From the NCBI RefSeq assembly GCF_021172065.1, contig NZ_CP087880.1, positions 1,960,583-2,024,582 of the forward strand: a stretch of DNA of 64,000 bases. The letters are read 5' to 3'. The stretch comes from Pseudocitrobacter corydidari (lineage in GTDB: Bacteria > Pseudomonadota > Gammaproteobacteria > Enterobacterales > Enterobacteriaceae). Every line of letters starts with the position of its first letter. Position 1 is the stretch's first letter. Both the position numbers and the translations under genes were made by a program. This document shows, one piece after another, positions 15,938-26,471 of this stretch. The notes beneath the pieces were generated by a model that did not search any database, was not told where the DNA came from, and worked only from the letters and a program-made list of their open reading frames with translations.

Positions 15938-16501
15938 TTATAGTTGCTGATTGAGAGAGCGGGCAATAGAGACCGCTTCCTGGCTCCAGGCTTGCGCCAG
16001 CATTTTCACCATCTCATCATAACCATCTTTCTGCTGCGCCAGCTCAATGTGGAACGGACGCTTAATTAGCTGCCCCTGATGGTTCAGCAGCCATTCACCG
16101 CTGACAATCACTTTCCCATCATAGCGCCCGTGGAAGCCATTCACCGACACGTTGAGCGTATCCTGATCGTGGCCCAGGGGTTGCGACGCAATCACCCAAC
16201 CTGGCAACTGGTTGCTCAGGTTGGCGATGAGCGTGGTACGCAGCTGTTGGTCAAGCGGGCTGGCCCACAGGTTATTGCTGGCAATCACGTACTGCACATC
16301 ACTGGTCTGATACACCACGCCGCTCCCGGCGAGGTAATCAGGAACCGAGACCTGCTCTACCCACAACAGATGGCTACCGGAGCTGGCGCTGTTTTGCACA
16401 GTGCCTTTGTCCAATGGCAACTGGTAGTAGGTTTTATTCTCACCGCTGCTGCTACAGGCTGCCAGCAGGCAGGCCGCCGCCAGCACTATCCATTTTTTCA
16501 T
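15938..16501 (-). CDS. pqiC: Intermembrane transport lipoprotein PqiC
   Basis: 187-residue outer membrane lipoprotein (YmbA). The signal peptide MKKWIVLAAACLLAAC ends in a lipobox (LLAAC) with Cys16 as the lipidated residue; the mature part is the ABC-type transport auxiliary/DUF330-like domain. PqiC docks the PqiB needle to the outer membrane in lipid transfer. Its ATG overlaps the pqiB stop by 4 nt (ATGA), so the two are translationally coupled. Confidence 0.95.
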   Translation of the reverse strand: MKKWIVLAAACLLAACSSSGENKTYYQLPLDKGTVQNSASSGSHLLWVEQVSVPDYLAGSGVVYQTSDVQYVIASNNLWASPLDQQLRTTLIANLSNQLPGWVIASQPLGHDQDTLNVSVNGFHGRYDGKVIVSGEWLLNHQGQLIKRPFHIELAQQKDGYDEMVKMLAQAWSQEAVSIARSLNQQL

Positions 16502-18138
16502 TGTTTCGCCCTCTTAGGCTCTGGATCTTTTTTATCCTTCGCTTCAAACACCAGCGCGTTACTCTTCTCGTTCAGCGTTTTCAGAACCGGTTGCAGCTCA
16601 CGCAGCACCTGATCCAGACGTTGCATATCCGCGACCATTTTGTTGTAAGCAGCCGAGCCCGGCTGGAAGCCCTGCATACTGCGATTCAACTCGCGCAGCG
16701 TTTTCTGCATGTCTTCTGGCAGTTGCTGCATCGACTGGCTGGCCGTTATCTTATTCAGATTATCCAGCGTTGTTTGCAGCTGACGCATAGTGCGCTGGCT
16801 TTCGGTCAACGTATTAGTCGCCTGCTCGATCATCGGATTCAGCGGCAGGTTGTTGAATTTGTCCAGCGTATCCATCAGACGCTGCTGGATCTGCGCCAGG
16901 CCACCGCTCACGGTCGGGATAATCTGATAACCGCTAAACTCACGGATACCGGTCATCTGCGGCTCTTTCGGATAGAAGTCCATGTCAACATAGAGCGCGC
17001 CGGTCACCAGGTTACCGGTTTTCAGAGAGCCGCGCAGGCCACGTTTCATCAGTTCTTCAAGATGTTGTCCCAGATCCGGATGCTCACCCAACTGATTTGC
17101 CAGACGTTCCGGCTCAATGCGGATCAGCACCGGAATACGGTAATCATTATTCAGCGCCTGACGCAGACCTTTAACATCAAACGGAACCTGCGCCACGGTG
17201 CCCAGACGAATGCCGCGGAATTCCACCGGCGCGCCCGGTTGCAGGCCACGAACGGAATCTTTGAAGAACATCAGGTAATCAAGATGCTCTGTATACAGGG
17301 AGTCCTGAATACTTTTCTGATCGTCATACAGTCTGAACTCGCTCTTTTCAGTTACCGGCTGGCCAAGATCCAGCCCTTCCGGCACGTCAAAGCTTACCCC
17401 ACCGCTAAACAGCGTGGTGAGCGACCCCATCTCTACGCGCATCCCGGCAGAGGTCAGATCGACCGCCACGCCGCTGTCTTTCCAGAAACGCACGTTGCTG
17501 GTCACCAGACGATCGTTTGGCGCGGTAATAAACAGCTGGTAGCTGATTGTACGTTTCTGCGCATCAAAGGTGCTGGTTTCAACGGAGCCCACACGGTAGC
17601 CACGGAACAACACCGGATCGCCCGGATTGAGCTGACCGGCCTTTTTGCTGTCGAGGATCACCCGGATACCCTTCGCATCCGGCGGTGCCAGCGGCGGTTG
17701 ATCCAGTAGCTGGTAATCATCCTGCTGCCCACCTTTGTTGCCTGGCTGCAATTCGATATAGGCGCCAGAAAGCAGCGTACCTAATCCGCTGATCCCTTCA
17801 CGCCCAACCTGCGGCTTCACAACCCAGAAAACGGAATCTTTATGCAGCAGTTTTTCCATGCCGGCATTGAGACGCGCTTTAATCTCTACGTGCGTAAGAT
17901 CGTCCGTCAGCGTGGTGCTTTCCACCACGCCCACGTCAACGCTACGACTTTTGATCGTGGTTTTACCGCCTTCAATTCCCTCGGCATTGGTGGTGATGAG
18001 CGTCACCTCCGGCCCCTGGTGGCTGTAGTGGTAAAACAGGATCCATGCACCAATCAGCGCAGTGACAATCGGGAAGATCCAGACCGGAGACCAGTTCTTC
18101 ACCTTCTGCACTTTGGCCTCCCCACTCTTCGTTTCCAT
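16498..18138 (-). CDS. pqiB: Intermembrane transport protein PqiB (MCE)
   Basis: 546 residues, same as K-12. One N-terminal membrane helix (about 18-38, VWIFPIVTALIGAWILFYHY), three MCE domains (starting near residues 42, 160 and 285) and a long C-terminal helical region that makes the tunnel of the needle spanning the periplasm. Works with PqiA (inner membrane) and PqiC (outer membrane) in lipid transport that protects the envelope. Start METKSGEA at 18138 chosen by family match; upstream in-frame codons overlap pqiA. Begins 4 nt after the pqiA stop. Confidence 0.95.
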   Translation of the reverse strand: METKSGEAKVQKVKNWSPVWIFPIVTALIGAWILFYHYSHQGPEVTLITTNAEGIEGGKTTIKSRSVDVGVVESTTLTDDLTHVEIKARLNAGMEKLLHKDSVFWVVKPQVGREGISGLGTLLSGAYIELQPGNKGGQQDDYQLLDQPPLAPPDAKGIRVILDSKKAGQLNPGDPVLFRGYRVGSVETSTFDAQKRTISYQLFITAPNDRLVTSNVRFWKDSGVAVDLTSAGMRVEMGSLTTLFSGGVSFDVPEGLDLGQPVTEKSEFRLYDDQKSIQDSLYTEHLDYLMFFKDSVRGLQPGAPVEFRGIRLGTVAQVPFDVKGLRQALNNDYRIPVLIRIEPERLANQLGEHPDLGQHLEELMKRGLRGSLKTGNLVTGALYVDMDFYPKEPQMTGIREFSGYQIIPTVSGGLAQIQQRLMDTLDKFNNLPLNPMIEQATNTLTESQRTMRQLQTTLDNLNKITASQSMQQLPEDMQKTLRELNRSMQGFQPGSAAYNKMVADMQRLDQVLRELQPVLKTLNEKSNALVFEAKDKKDPEPKRAKQ

Positions 18139-18142
18139 GTTA

Positions 18143-19396
18143 TTACGATTCCTCATGGCTTGATTCCGGATCCCGATCCCACGACAGTCGAGGATCAAAG
18201 GTCATTGCCGAAAACATGGTCATTATCACGACCAGCGCAAACATTAGTGCGCCCATCGCCGGGTAGATGTTCATCAGTCCGCCCATTCTTACTAATGCAG
18301 AAAGCACTGCTATTACAAACACATCGATCATCGACCAGCGGCCAACGAATTCCACCACCTCATAAATCAGATGCATGCGCTCGCTGTCGCGACGTCCATG
18401 CCCTTTCGCATCCCAGCACAGCCACGCAATGGCAATCATCTTCAGCGTCGGCACCATAATACTGGCAATAAAAATGACCATCGCTACCGGGTAGGAGCCT
18501 TCGCTCCACAGCAAAATCACCCCGGCGAGAATCGTCGAGGGCATTTTGTCGCCCAGCAGGTCGGTAATCATGATCGGCAGAATATTCGCCGGAAGATAAA
18601 GAATGATAGAAGTGACCAGCAGCGCCATCGTCCATTGCAGGCTGTTTTTGCGGCGCACATATCCTTTTGAGTGACAACGCGGGCAGATATGTTCATCGGC
18701 AGGCAAAATGGCGGTGCAACACGCGCACGAACGCAGCCCCTGGCGAATGCCCGTTACGCCGGGCTGGGGTTCCGTTTTCAGCACCGGCATCGGGGCAATG
18801 TCGTCCCATAGCCAACGGCGATCGACGCACTGAAAAGTGCGCAACTGCAGAATGCAGAAAAGACACCAGGGTATGAAACTGCTGCCAATACCGATATCAC
18901 CATAGGCCATCAGCTTCACGAAACTGACCAGCACCCCAGCGAGAAAGATTTCTGCCATGCCCCAGGATTTCAGCTGAAACAGAATTCTGGCGAGATAGGC
19001 TTTCATACTGACCGGCATTTTCACCCGATTCACCAGCAATAAAACGGTGATCAGGCAAAAGGCAGGCACCAGCTGCACAAACAGCATAAAGAAGGTGCCC
19101 AGGCTGGCGTAGTCCTCGGAAAACAGCACGCGCGGAATTTCCAGCAGCTCAATTTCGCTGTTAACCCCAGCTACCTTCATATAAATAAAGGGGAAGAGGT
19201 TCGCCAGCACCAGCATGAAAAGCGCGACAATGGCATAAGCAGTGGGACGGGTTCTCGGCTCGTCCCATACGGTGGTCAGCGTCGTGCCGCAGCGTGGGCA
19301 CTCCGCTTTATGTCGATGTTCAAGGTGCGGCAACGCCACCAGCATGTCACATTGACGGCAAAGAATATGCCGCGCGGCATGATGTTGTTCGCACAT
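18143..19396 (-). CDS. pqiA: Paraquat-inducible membrane protein PqiA
   Basis: 417-residue polytopic inner membrane protein with two homologous halves, each holding a zinc-ribbon-like CxxC pair set (CRQCDMLV...CPRCGTTL near the N-terminus, CACCTAILP...CPRCHSKG in the middle) followed by about four membrane helices. Partner of PqiB and PqiC in envelope lipid transport. SoxRS-responsive in E. coli; no SoxS site was identified here. Starts 15 nt after uup ends, so it may also be read from upstream. Confidence 0.95.
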   Translation of the reverse strand: MCEQHHAARHILCRQCDMLVALPHLEHRHKAECPRCGTTLTTVWDEPRTRPTAYAIVALFMLVLANLFPFIYMKVAGVNSEIELLEIPRVLFSEDYASLGTFFMLFVQLVPAFCLITVLLLVNRVKMPVSMKAYLARILFQLKSWGMAEIFLAGVLVSFVKLMAYGDIGIGSSFIPWCLFCILQLRTFQCVDRRWLWDDIAPMPVLKTEPQPGVTGIRQGLRSCACCTAILPADEHICPRCHSKGYVRRKNSLQWTMALLVTSIILYLPANILPIMITDLLGDKMPSTILAGVILLWSEGSYPVAMVIFIASIMVPTLKMIAIAWLCWDAKGHGRRDSERMHLIYEVVEFVGRWSMIDVFVIAVLSALVRMGGLMNIYPAMGALMFALVVIMTMFSAMTFDPRLSWDRDPESSHEES

Positions 19397-19411
19397 GAAA
19401 ACTCCTCGGTA

Positions 19412-21319
19412 TCAGGCACCGTTTTTTAACGCTTCCAGGTATTCCCAGCGTTCAAACGCCTCTTCTAACGCCTGCTCGGCCTGCGTCAGATCAGACAACA
19501 CTTTTTGCGTATGATCGTGCGGCTGGCTGAAGAAGGAGGCATCAGCAACCTGTGCCTGCAACGATTCCAGATTCGCTTCCAGCTCTTCCAGCTTTTGCGG
19601 AAGCTGCTCCAGCTCGCGCTGCAGGTTATAGCTTAGTTTGGTACTGGTTCGCTTAACAGTTTCTGCTTTCGACTGCGTCGCTTCGGCTGTTTTCTTAACA
19701 ATAGCTTGTTTTTGCGCCTGTGATTGGCTCTGTTGCCCGCGCGCATCGTGATAACCACCGACATACTGACCAATTTTACCGTTGCCTTCAAAGATCCAGC
19801 ACTCGGTGACGGTGTTATCAACAAATTGACGATCGTGGCTGACCAGCAAAACGGTGCCCTGATAACCATCAATCAGCTCTTCCAGCAGTTCGAGCGTTTC
19901 GACATCCAGGTCGTTGGTCGGTTCATCGAGAATCAATAGGTTGCTGGGTTTTAGGAATAATCGAGCAAGCAGCAAGCGGTTACGCTCACCACCGGAAAGC
20001 GCACGCACCGGCGTCATGGCGCGTTTCGGATGGAACAGGAAGTCCTGTAAATAACCCAGGATATGGCGAGGTTTACCATTCACCATCACTTCCTGTTTGC
20101 CTTCCGCAAGGTTGTCCATCACCGTTTTATCCGGGTCCAGCTCTGCGCGGTGCTGATCGAAGTAAGCCACTTCCAGCTTGGTACCGACATGAATTCGACC
20201 ACTGTCGGCCTGTAACTGACCCAGCATCAGTTTCAGCAGCGTGGTTTTACCGCAGCCGTTCGGGCCAATCAGCGCGATTTTATCGCTACGCTGCACCTGA
20301 GCGGAGAAATCTTTCACCAGTACTTTGCCGTCAACCTGGTAGTTAACATCTTCCATTTCAAAGACGATTTTACCGGAGCGAGACGCTTCTTCGACCTGCA
20401 TTTTGGCGCTGCCCATCACTTCACGGCGGGCGCTGCGTTCATTACGCATCGCTTTCAGCGCGCGAACGCGGCCTTCGTTACGGGTACGACGCGCTTTGAT
20501 GCCCTGACGGATCCACACTTCTTCCTGCGCCAGTTTGCGATCGAACTCGGCGTTTTGCAGATCTTCAACACGCAGTGCCTCTTCTTTTTCGATGAGGTAC
20601 TGATCGTAGTTGCCCGGATAGGTAACCAGCTTACCGCGATCGAGATCGACAATACGGGTGGCCATATTGCGGATAAACGAACGGTCGTGCGAGATGAAAA
20701 TAATGGTGCCTTTGAATGTCTTCAGGAACCCTTCCAGCCAGTCGATGGTTTCGATATCGAGGTGGTTCGTCGGTTCGTCAAGCAGCAGCACGCGCGGCGC
20801 GCTCACCAGCGCACGGCCTAACGCCGCTTTACGCAACCAGCCGCCGGAGAGTGATGCCAGCTCCATATCAGGTTCGAGGCCTAACTGCGCCAGCACCTCG
20901 TTAATGCGGTTTTCAAGCTGCCACAGGCCATGGTGATCCAGCTGTTCCTGGATTTTCGCCAGTTCCTGTAAATTCTTATCGCTCGGGTCGGTCATGACCA
21001 GATGCGAGACATCGTGATAACGCTTCAGGTAAACCGCTTGTTCTTCAATGCCTTCGGCCACGAAATCATACACGCTGCCCTGCACGTTGCGCGGCGGATC
21101 CTGTTGCAGACGCGCCACAACCAGGTCCTGTTCGTAAATGATACGCCCGTCGTCCAGACCCTGCTCGCGGTTAAGGATCTTCATCAGCGTCGATTTGCCC
21201 GCGCCGTTACGGCCAACCAGACAGACACGTTCGTTATCTTCGATATGCAGTTCAGCATTATCGAGGAGTGGCGCATCGCTGAAGGACAGCCACGCGCCAT
21301 GCATACTAATTAATGACAT
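19412..21319 (-). CDS. uup: ABC-F ATPase Uup
   Basis: 635 residues, the K-12 length. Two ABC domains: Walker A GRNGAGKST (about 37-45) with signature LSGGWLRKA, and Walker A GPNGCGKTT with signature LSGGERNRL; the ABC-F linker lies between them and a C-terminal coiled coil (QRELEQLPQKLEELEANLES) that binds DNA closes the protein. ABC-F proteins act on ribosomes; Uup is also tied to precise transposon excision. Starts 12 nt after rlmL ends, suggesting one transcript. Confidence 0.95.
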   Translation of the reverse strand: MSLISMHGAWLSFSDAPLLDNAELHIEDNERVCLVGRNGAGKSTLMKILNREQGLDDGRIIYEQDLVVARLQQDPPRNVQGSVYDFVAEGIEEQAVYLKRYHDVSHLVMTDPSDKNLQELAKIQEQLDHHGLWQLENRINEVLAQLGLEPDMELASLSGGWLRKAALGRALVSAPRVLLLDEPTNHLDIETIDWLEGFLKTFKGTIIFISHDRSFIRNMATRIVDLDRGKLVTYPGNYDQYLIEKEEALRVEDLQNAEFDRKLAQEEVWIRQGIKARRTRNEGRVRALKAMRNERSARREVMGSAKMQVEEASRSGKIVFEMEDVNYQVDGKVLVKDFSAQVQRSDKIALIGPNGCGKTTLLKLMLGQLQADSGRIHVGTKLEVAYFDQHRAELDPDKTVMDNLAEGKQEVMVNGKPRHILGYLQDFLFHPKRAMTPVRALSGGERNRLLLARLFLKPSNLLILDEPTNDLDVETLELLEELIDGYQGTVLLVSHDRQFVDNTVTECWIFEGNGKIGQYVGGYHDARGQQSQSQAQKQAIVKKTAEATQSKAETVKRTSTKLSYNLQRELEQLPQKLEELEANLESLQAQVADASFFSQPHDHTQKVLSDLTQAEQALEEAFERWEYLEALKNGA

Positions 21320-21331
21320 TCTTTATTCCTT

Positions 21332-23437
21332 TCAGGCTGCGGTAATCAGCCAGCAGTTGTGGATCTGACGGTTACGGGCGAAATCCTGAGACTGTGTTTT
21401 ATGGGTAATGTCTTGTGCTTTCAGTCCCAGTTCGGCCAGGCCGTCGTGATCCATACGGAAACCGCGTTTGTTGTTCGAGAACATGATGGTGCCGCCTTTA
21501 CGCAGCAGACGCTTCAGGTCTTTCATCAGGCGCAGGTGATCGCGCTGAACATCAAACGCATCTTCCATACGTTTTGAGTTGGAGAAGGTCGGCGGATCGA
21601 TGAAGATCACGTCGAACTGTTCGTCGGTATCGCGCAGCCAGGCGAGCACATCCGCCTGCATCAGGCGATGAGCGCGACCGGTCAGGCCATTCAGACGCAG
21701 GTTGCGCTCGGCCCACTCGAGGTAGGTGCGCGACATATCGACAGTGGTCGTGGAACGCGCGCCGCCCAGGCCCGCGTGAACGCTGGCGCTACCGGTGTAG
21801 GAGAAGAGGTTAAGGAAATCTTTGCCTTTACTCATCTGACCCAGCATGCGACGGGCGATGCGGTGGTCAAGGAACAGGCCAGTATCGAGATAATCCGTCA
21901 GGTTAACCCACAGGCGGGCGTTATATTCGCTCACCTGCATGAAGTCGCCCTTCTCGTTCATTTTCTCGTACTGATTTTTGCCTTTCTGGCGCTCACGGGT
22001 TTTCAGCACCAGTTTATTCGGCGCGATGCCCAGCACCGAGATAGTGGCGGCGATAATATCAAACAGGCGCTGGCGTGCTTTGTGCGCATCAACGGTCTTC
22101 GGCGGCGCATACTCCTGCACGACGACCCAGTCGGCGTAGCGGTCGACGGCCACGTTATACTCCGGCAGGTCAGCATCGTACAGGCGATAGCACTCAATGC
22201 CTTCCTGCTTCGCCCACTTCTCAAGTTTCTTGAGATTTTTACGCAGGCGGTTGGCGTAATCTTCCGCAACGGTGGCTTTCACTTCGCCAGTGCTTTCCGC
22301 AACATGATAGTTCTTCTGGATACAATCCAGCGGGCCGTTTTTGGCTTTAAACTGGCGCTCAGCACGCAGTGACACGCAGCTCAGCAGTTCCGGCGAGGCG
22401 CTGAACAGCGACAGGTTCCAGCCGCCAAACTGGCTTTTCATGATGCGGCCCAGCAGGCTGTGCAGGGCAATTAGCGCCGGTTCGCTCTCCAGACGCTCGC
22501 CGTATGGCGGGTTGCTGATAACGGTCCCGTACGGGCCTTTCGGCAGCGGATTGGTCAGCTGCGCCACGTCTTTTTGTTCGAAGGTAATCAGCTCGCCAAT
22601 ACCGGCGCGACGGGCGTTGCTGCGCGCAATCTCCACGACGCGACGGTCGGTATCAGAGCCGTAGAAACGCGATTCATACGCCGCAAGACCTGCGCGTGCG
22701 CGGGTTTGCGCATCGGCTTTCACTTCCTGCCAGATAGCGTCGTCGTGCTGCGCCCAGCCGCCAAAGCCCCAGTGGCCACGATGCAGCCCCGGCGCGCGAT
22801 CGGTCGCCCACATTGCCGCTTCAATCAGCAGCGTACCGGAACCACACATCGGATCGAGCAGCGGTGTCCCCGGCACCCAGCCAGAACGCATGACAATCGC
22901 CGCCGCGAGGTTTTCTTTGATCGGCGCCAGACCGGTGCGATCGCGGTAGCCGCGCAGATGCAGGCCCTCACCGCTCAGATCGAGAGAGATAAACGCCTTC
23001 TCTTTGTTCAACCGCACGTTGATGCGCAGGTCAGGATTTTCACGATCGACATTCGGGCGCGGCAAATTCTTGCGCGTAAACGCATCAACGATGGCGTCTT
23101 TTACTTTCAGCGCACCGTACTGGCTGTTACGGATCTCATCGTTCAGCCCGTTAAAGCTCACGGCAAAAGTGGCGTTCGGGGTGAAGATCTCCGTCCAGTT
23201 GATCGCCTGCACGCCGAGATAGAGGTCCAGATCGCTCCAGACACTGCACTCGCCCAGCGGCATCATGATGCGCGACGCCAGGCGACTCCACATCAGGCTT
23301 TGATAAAGAAGGCGCGTGTCTCCCTGAAAATGGACCCCACCCTGGGTTACTTTGCACTCTTGCGCGCCCAGACCTTCCAGTTCAGTTTTTAACAGCTCTT
23401 CCAGCCCACGGGCCGTACTGGCAAACAGAGAATTCAT
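21332..23437 (-). CDS. rlmL: 23S rRNA m2G2445/m7G2069 methyltransferase
   Basis: 701-residue fusion of two methyltransferases (RlmL and RlmK). An N-terminal ferredoxin-like/THUMP region (about 1-155) is followed by the RlmL domain with the m2G motif NPPYGERL, and a C-terminal RlmK domain with [20 protein letters not shown] and IDPPTFSN. RlmL makes m2G2445 and RlmK m7G2069 in domain V. Start [16 protein letters not shown] is the family start. First gene of a likely rlmL-uup-(pqiABC) run. Confidence 0.96.
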   Translation of the reverse strand: MNSLFASTARGLEELLKTELEGLGAQECKVTQGGVHFQGDTRLLYQSLMWSRLASRIMMPLGECSVWSDLDLYLGVQAINWTEIFTPNATFAVSFNGLNDEIRNSQYGALKVKDAIVDAFTRKNLPRPNVDRENPDLRINVRLNKEKAFISLDLSGEGLHLRGYRDRTGLAPIKENLAAAIVMRSGWVPGTPLLDPMCGSGTLLIEAAMWATDRAPGLHRGHWGFGGWAQHDDAIWQEVKADAQTRARAGLAAYESRFYGSDTDRRVVEIARSNARRAGIGELITFEQKDVAQLTNPLPKGPYGTVISNPPYGERLESEPALIALHSLLGRIMKSQFGGWNLSLFSASPELLSCVSLRAERQFKAKNGPLDCIQKNYHVAESTGEVKATVAEDYANRLRKNLKKLEKWAKQEGIECYRLYDADLPEYNVAVDRYADWVVVQEYAPPKTVDAHKARQRLFDIIAATISVLGIAPNKLVLKTRERQKGKNQYEKMNEKGDFMQVSEYNARLWVNLTDYLDTGLFLDHRIARRMLGQMSKGKDFLNLFSYTGSASVHAGLGGARSTTTVDMSRTYLEWAERNLRLNGLTGRAHRLMQADVLAWLRDTDEQFDVIFIDPPTFSNSKRMEDAFDVQRDHLRLMKDLKRLLRKGGTIMFSNNKRGFRMDHDGLAELGLKAQDITHKTQSQDFARNRQIHNCWLITAA

Positions 23438-23535
23438 ATCATCACTTTTACTTGCAGAAAATTGTTGCGCATTATAGCCAATCTCGGCCCCATGTCATAA
23501 AGTTAAAGGCTTATTTCTGACTCAGGGAATGCGTC

Positions 23536-24645
23536 ATGCTGACGTTATCGCGACTTTTCATTCACCCGGTGAAATCCATGAGGGGTATCGGGCTCACTCA
23601 CGCCTTCGCGGATATCAGCGGAATGGCGTTTGACCGCATCTTTATGGTGACCGAACCCGATGGCACGTTTATCACCGCGCGACAGTACCCGGCGATGGTG
23701 CGCTTCACCCCCGCAATTCTGCGCGACGGCCTGCATCTTACGGCTCCTGACGGCAGTAGTGCGCTGGTGCGTTTTGTCGATTTCACTGCGCAGGCTGAGC
23801 CGACGGAAGTATGGGGCAACCATTTTACCGCCCATATCGCCCCGGATGCGATCAATCAATGGCTGTCACCGTTCTTTAAACGCGATGTGCAGCTGCGCTG
23901 GCTTGGCGATAACCTCACGCGCCGTGTAAAACGTCACGACGCGGTGCCGCTCTCCTTTGCCGATGGTTTCCCCTACCTGCTGACCAACGAAGCCTCGCTG
24001 CGCGATTTACAGCAGCGCTGCCCGGCCAGTGTCAAAATGGAACAGTTCCGCCCCAATCTGGTGGTGACCGGCGCGCAGGCGTGGGAAGAAGACAGCTGGA
24101 AAACCCTGCGTATTGGCGAGGTGGTATTTGACGTGGTGAAGCCGTGCAGCCGCTGCATTTTCACCACCATTAGCCCGGAAAAAGGCCAGAAACACCCGGC
24201 AGGCGAACCGCTGCACACGCTGCAATCATTCCGCACCGCGCAGGATAACGGCGACGTCGATTTCGGCCAGAACCTGATCCCGCGCAACAGCGGCGTGGTT
24301 CGCGTGGGCGACGAAGTGGAAGTCCTCACCACCGGGCCCGGCAAACTGTATGGCGCGGGCGCAGATGACGACACGTTAGCCGTTGAAGATAACGCGGCCA
24401 CAAAAGTCGATATCAGTTGGCAGGGACAAACCTTTAACGGGAATAACCAGCAGGTGTTACTGGAACAGCTCGAACAGCAGGGAATTCGTATTCCCTACTC
24501 CTGCCGCGCCGGAATTTGCGGAAGCTGCCGCATTACGCTGGAAGAAGGTGAAGTGAGTCCGCTCAAGAAGAGCGCGATTGGCAACGATGGCACCATACTG
24601 TGCTGTAGCTGTGTGCCAAAAACCGCGTTGAAATTGCGAAGTTAA
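23536..24645 (+). CDS. ycbX: MOSC/ferredoxin protein YcbX
   Basis: 369 residues. An N-terminal MOSC beta-barrel and MOSC domain (about 1-265) bind molybdenum cofactor, and a C-terminal plant-type [2Fe-2S] ferredoxin domain carries the cysteine set [11 protein letters not shown] and LCCSC. In E. coli YcbX detoxifies N-hydroxylated base analogues such as 6-hydroxylaminopurine by reduction. The MOSC cysteine segment CSRCIFTT is present. Its stop overlaps the zapC stop region by 4 nt, tail to tail. Confidence 0.95.
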   Translation: MLTLSRLFIHPVKSMRGIGLTHAFADISGMAFDRIFMVTEPDGTFITARQYPAMVRFTPAILRDGLHLTAPDGSSALVRFVDFTAQAEPTEVWGNHFTAHIAPDAINQWLSPFFKRDVQLRWLGDNLTRRVKRHDAVPLSFADGFPYLLTNEASLRDLQQRCPASVKMEQFRPNLVVTGAQAWEEDSWKTLRIGEVVFDVVKPCSRCIFTTISPEKGQKHPAGEPLHTLQSFRTAQDNGDVDFGQNLIPRNSGVVRVGDEVEVLTTGPGKLYGAGADDDTLAVEDNAATKVDISWQGQTFNGNNQQVLLEQLEQQGIRIPYSCRAGICGSCRITLEEGEVSPLKKSAIGNDGTILCCSCVPKTALKLRS

Positions 24646-25184
24646 ACCGCCTGCTCCAGGCTGTAACCCGCCAGGCCTGGCTGGGGTTGCAGCCTGTCAT
24701 TCATCACTTTGATAGCATCGCCCAACTGCATAGTTCGCCCGGCCAGCACCAGCCCCGGCTGCGCCAGCAGACACAGCGCAGCGTTCTCACCCGGCTCCAC
24801 CACCAGCAGATTGACCTGTTGATCGGTATCGCTCAGCCAAACGCTCGCCGCATCGCCCGTCACCGGGGACCAGCAATCGCCATGGGCGCGGAAATGCCAG
24901 CTTTTTGGCATTTGCGGCTTCAGGAAGCGAATCGCCACCAGCGCATTAAGAATGAGTTCAGCGCGATGTTCTTTAGAGAGTTCGAGGTCGCGGCATTTTT
25001 CTTCAAAGGAGAAGTAAAGCGCGGCGTCATCGACGCAGAATCCCGTAGGGTCGAAGGCGTCAGGGGTTAACATCCGGCGAGCAAAACGCGAACGGAACAA
25101 CATGCCATTGGCTAAATCGAGCATCATACGATCGTGCTCTTCATCATAATACCAACGCCAGTTATCGTCTGGTTTAATTCGCAT
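24642..25184 (-). CDS. zapC: Cell division protein ZapC
   Basis: 180-residue cytoplasmic protein that promotes FtsZ bundling at the division site, same length as K-12. Start [20 protein letters not shown] is strictly conserved. Stands alone; convergent with ycbX. Confidence 0.96.
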   Translation of the reverse strand: MRIKPDDNWRWYYDEEHDRMMLDLANGMLFRSRFARRMLTPDAFDPTGFCVDDAALYFSFEEKCRDLELSKEHRAELILNALVAIRFLKPQMPKSWHFRAHGDCWSPVTGDAASVWLSDTDQQVNLLVVEPGENAALCLLAQPGLVLAGRTMQLGDAIKVMNDRLQPQPGLAGYSLEQAV

Positions 25185-25302
25185 TGTCCGCTCCCCTCAT
25201 TTCAGCATCCGTTTGCTGTGTAATCTTTCCCGCGTCGTTTTTACTGCCTAAATAATAAAAGACTAAAATGTTTAAATAAGCAACAATGAGGAAATATAAA
25301 GC

Positions 25303-25330
25303 AACCAGGGCTTAAAATAAAGCCCTGGTT
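25303..25330 (-). terminator. Hairpin after pyrD
   Basis: Perfect 11-bp stem AACCAGGGCTT / AAGCCCTGGTT (25303-25313, 25320-25330) just downstream of pyrD. No long T-run follows, so termination could be inefficient or it may protect the mRNA end. Confidence 0.65.
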
Positions 25331-25349
25331 CACATAATGAGATAAAAGA

Positions 25350-26360
25350 TTAGATGTGGGTAACGATTTCTTTAATCAGCGGCGGGCCTTTAAAAATAAA
25401 CCCGGAATAGATCTGCACCAGCGTCGCCCCGGCTGCCACCTTCTCGCGGGCGGCGATAACGGAGTCAATTCCGCCTACGCCAATAATAGGCAAGCGCCCG
25501 TTTAATTCGCCGGAGAGCATACGGATAATTTCGGTGCTTTTTAATTGCAATGGACGACCACTCAGACCACCGGTTTCATCGCAATTTTTCATCCCCTGAA
25601 CCAGAGAACGATCCAATGTAGTATTGGTGGCTATCACCCCATCAATATTATGGCGAACTAAACTATCGGCAACCTGGATCAACTCTTCAACAGAAAGATC
25701 CGGCGCGATCTTCACCGCCACAGGAACATATTTATGGTGCTTCGCCTGGAGTTCTGCCTGCTTATTTTTAATACTGGAAAGCAGATCGTCCAGCGCGTCG
25801 CCATATTGCAGCGTACGCAGGCCTGGGGTATTTGGCGACGAGATGTTGATGGCAATATATCCGGCGTAGGCATAGATTTTTTCCATACAAATCAGATAGT
25901 CATCTTTACCCTGTTCAACCGGCGTATCTTTATTTTTACCGATATTAATACCCAGCACGCCGTCAAAATGTGCTTTTTTAACGTTCTCTACCAGGTTATC
26001 AACACCCAGGTTATTAAAGCCCATACGGTTGATCAAACCTTCGGCATCAACCAGACGGAAGATCCTCGGCTTATCGTTCCCCGGCTGTGGGCGCGGTGTG
26101 ACGGTACCGATTTCGATCGAACCAAAACCCATCGCACCGAGCGCATCAATGCACTCGCCATTTTTGTCCAGACCTGCCGCCAGACCCAGCGGATTTTTGA
26201 AGGTCAATCCCATACAGCTCACCGGTTTTGAAGGCACTTTCTGGCGAACCAGCGCTTCAAACGGCGTTCCGGTTACCCGGCGTAATGATTGAAAAGTAAA
26301 TTCATGAGCGCGCTCAGGATCGAGCTGGAAAAGGGCTTTACGAACGAAGGGGTAGTACAT
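25350..26360 (-). CDS. pyrD: Dihydroorotate dehydrogenase (quinone)
   Basis: Class 2, membrane-associated FMN enzyme oxidising dihydroorotate to orotate with quinone as acceptor, fourth step of pyrimidine synthesis. 336 residues as in K-12. The N-terminal helices [20 protein letters not shown] form the membrane/quinone tunnel; [11 protein letters not shown] carries the catalytic serine region, and GLSGRPL and IGVGGIDS bind FMN. ATG at 26360 preceded by CAGGAGAG. The leader hairpin and PurR box upstream give the regulation seen in E. coli. Confidence 0.97.
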   Translation of the reverse strand: MYYPFVRKALFQLDPERAHEFTFQSLRRVTGTPFEALVRQKVPSKPVSCMGLTFKNPLGLAAGLDKNGECIDALGAMGFGSIEIGTVTPRPQPGNDKPRIFRLVDAEGLINRMGFNNLGVDNLVENVKKAHFDGVLGINIGKNKDTPVEQGKDDYLICMEKIYAYAGYIAINISSPNTPGLRTLQYGDALDDLLSSIKNKQAELQAKHHKYVPVAVKIAPDLSVEELIQVADSLVRHNIDGVIATNTTLDRSLVQGMKNCDETGGLSGRPLQLKSTEIIRMLSGELNGRLPIIGVGGIDSVIAAREKVAAGATLVQIYSGFIFKGPPLIKEIVTHI

Positions 26361-26375
26361 GAACTCTCCTGGATT

Positions 26376-26393
26376 CCCGGTGTGCAAACCGGG
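26376..26393 (-). promoter_or_regulatory. pyrD leader hairpin
   Basis: mRNA-sense CCCGGU-UUGCAC-ACCGGG at the 5' end of the transcript, directly before the ribosome site. In E. coli the C-rich start lets CTP level pick the start point: starts at C give an RNA with this hairpin that blocks translation. The sequence is conserved here (CCCCCGG ahead of it), so the same switch is likely. Confidence 0.8.
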
Positions 26394-26446
26394 GGCGTAT
26401 TATGTGTGATTGCGCACAAAAAGGGAATTGACCAGGAACAAAAAAA

Positions 26447-26462
26447 ACGCAAACGTTTTCAT
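26447..26462. promoter_or_regulatory. PurR box of pyrD
   Basis: ACGCAAACGTTTTCAT is a perfect match to the PurR operator. It lies about 87 nt upstream of the pyrD start, in the gap before the last fimbrial gene. Confidence 0.88.
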
Positions 26463-26471
26463 TCCCCCTGG

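Noticed and set aside
16414..17709. Long open frame (431 codons) on the plus strand opposite pqiB
   Set aside because: It is the mirror of a strongly conserved gene; the product has no family look, no ribosome site, and such antisense frames are common in GC-rich codon-biased genes.
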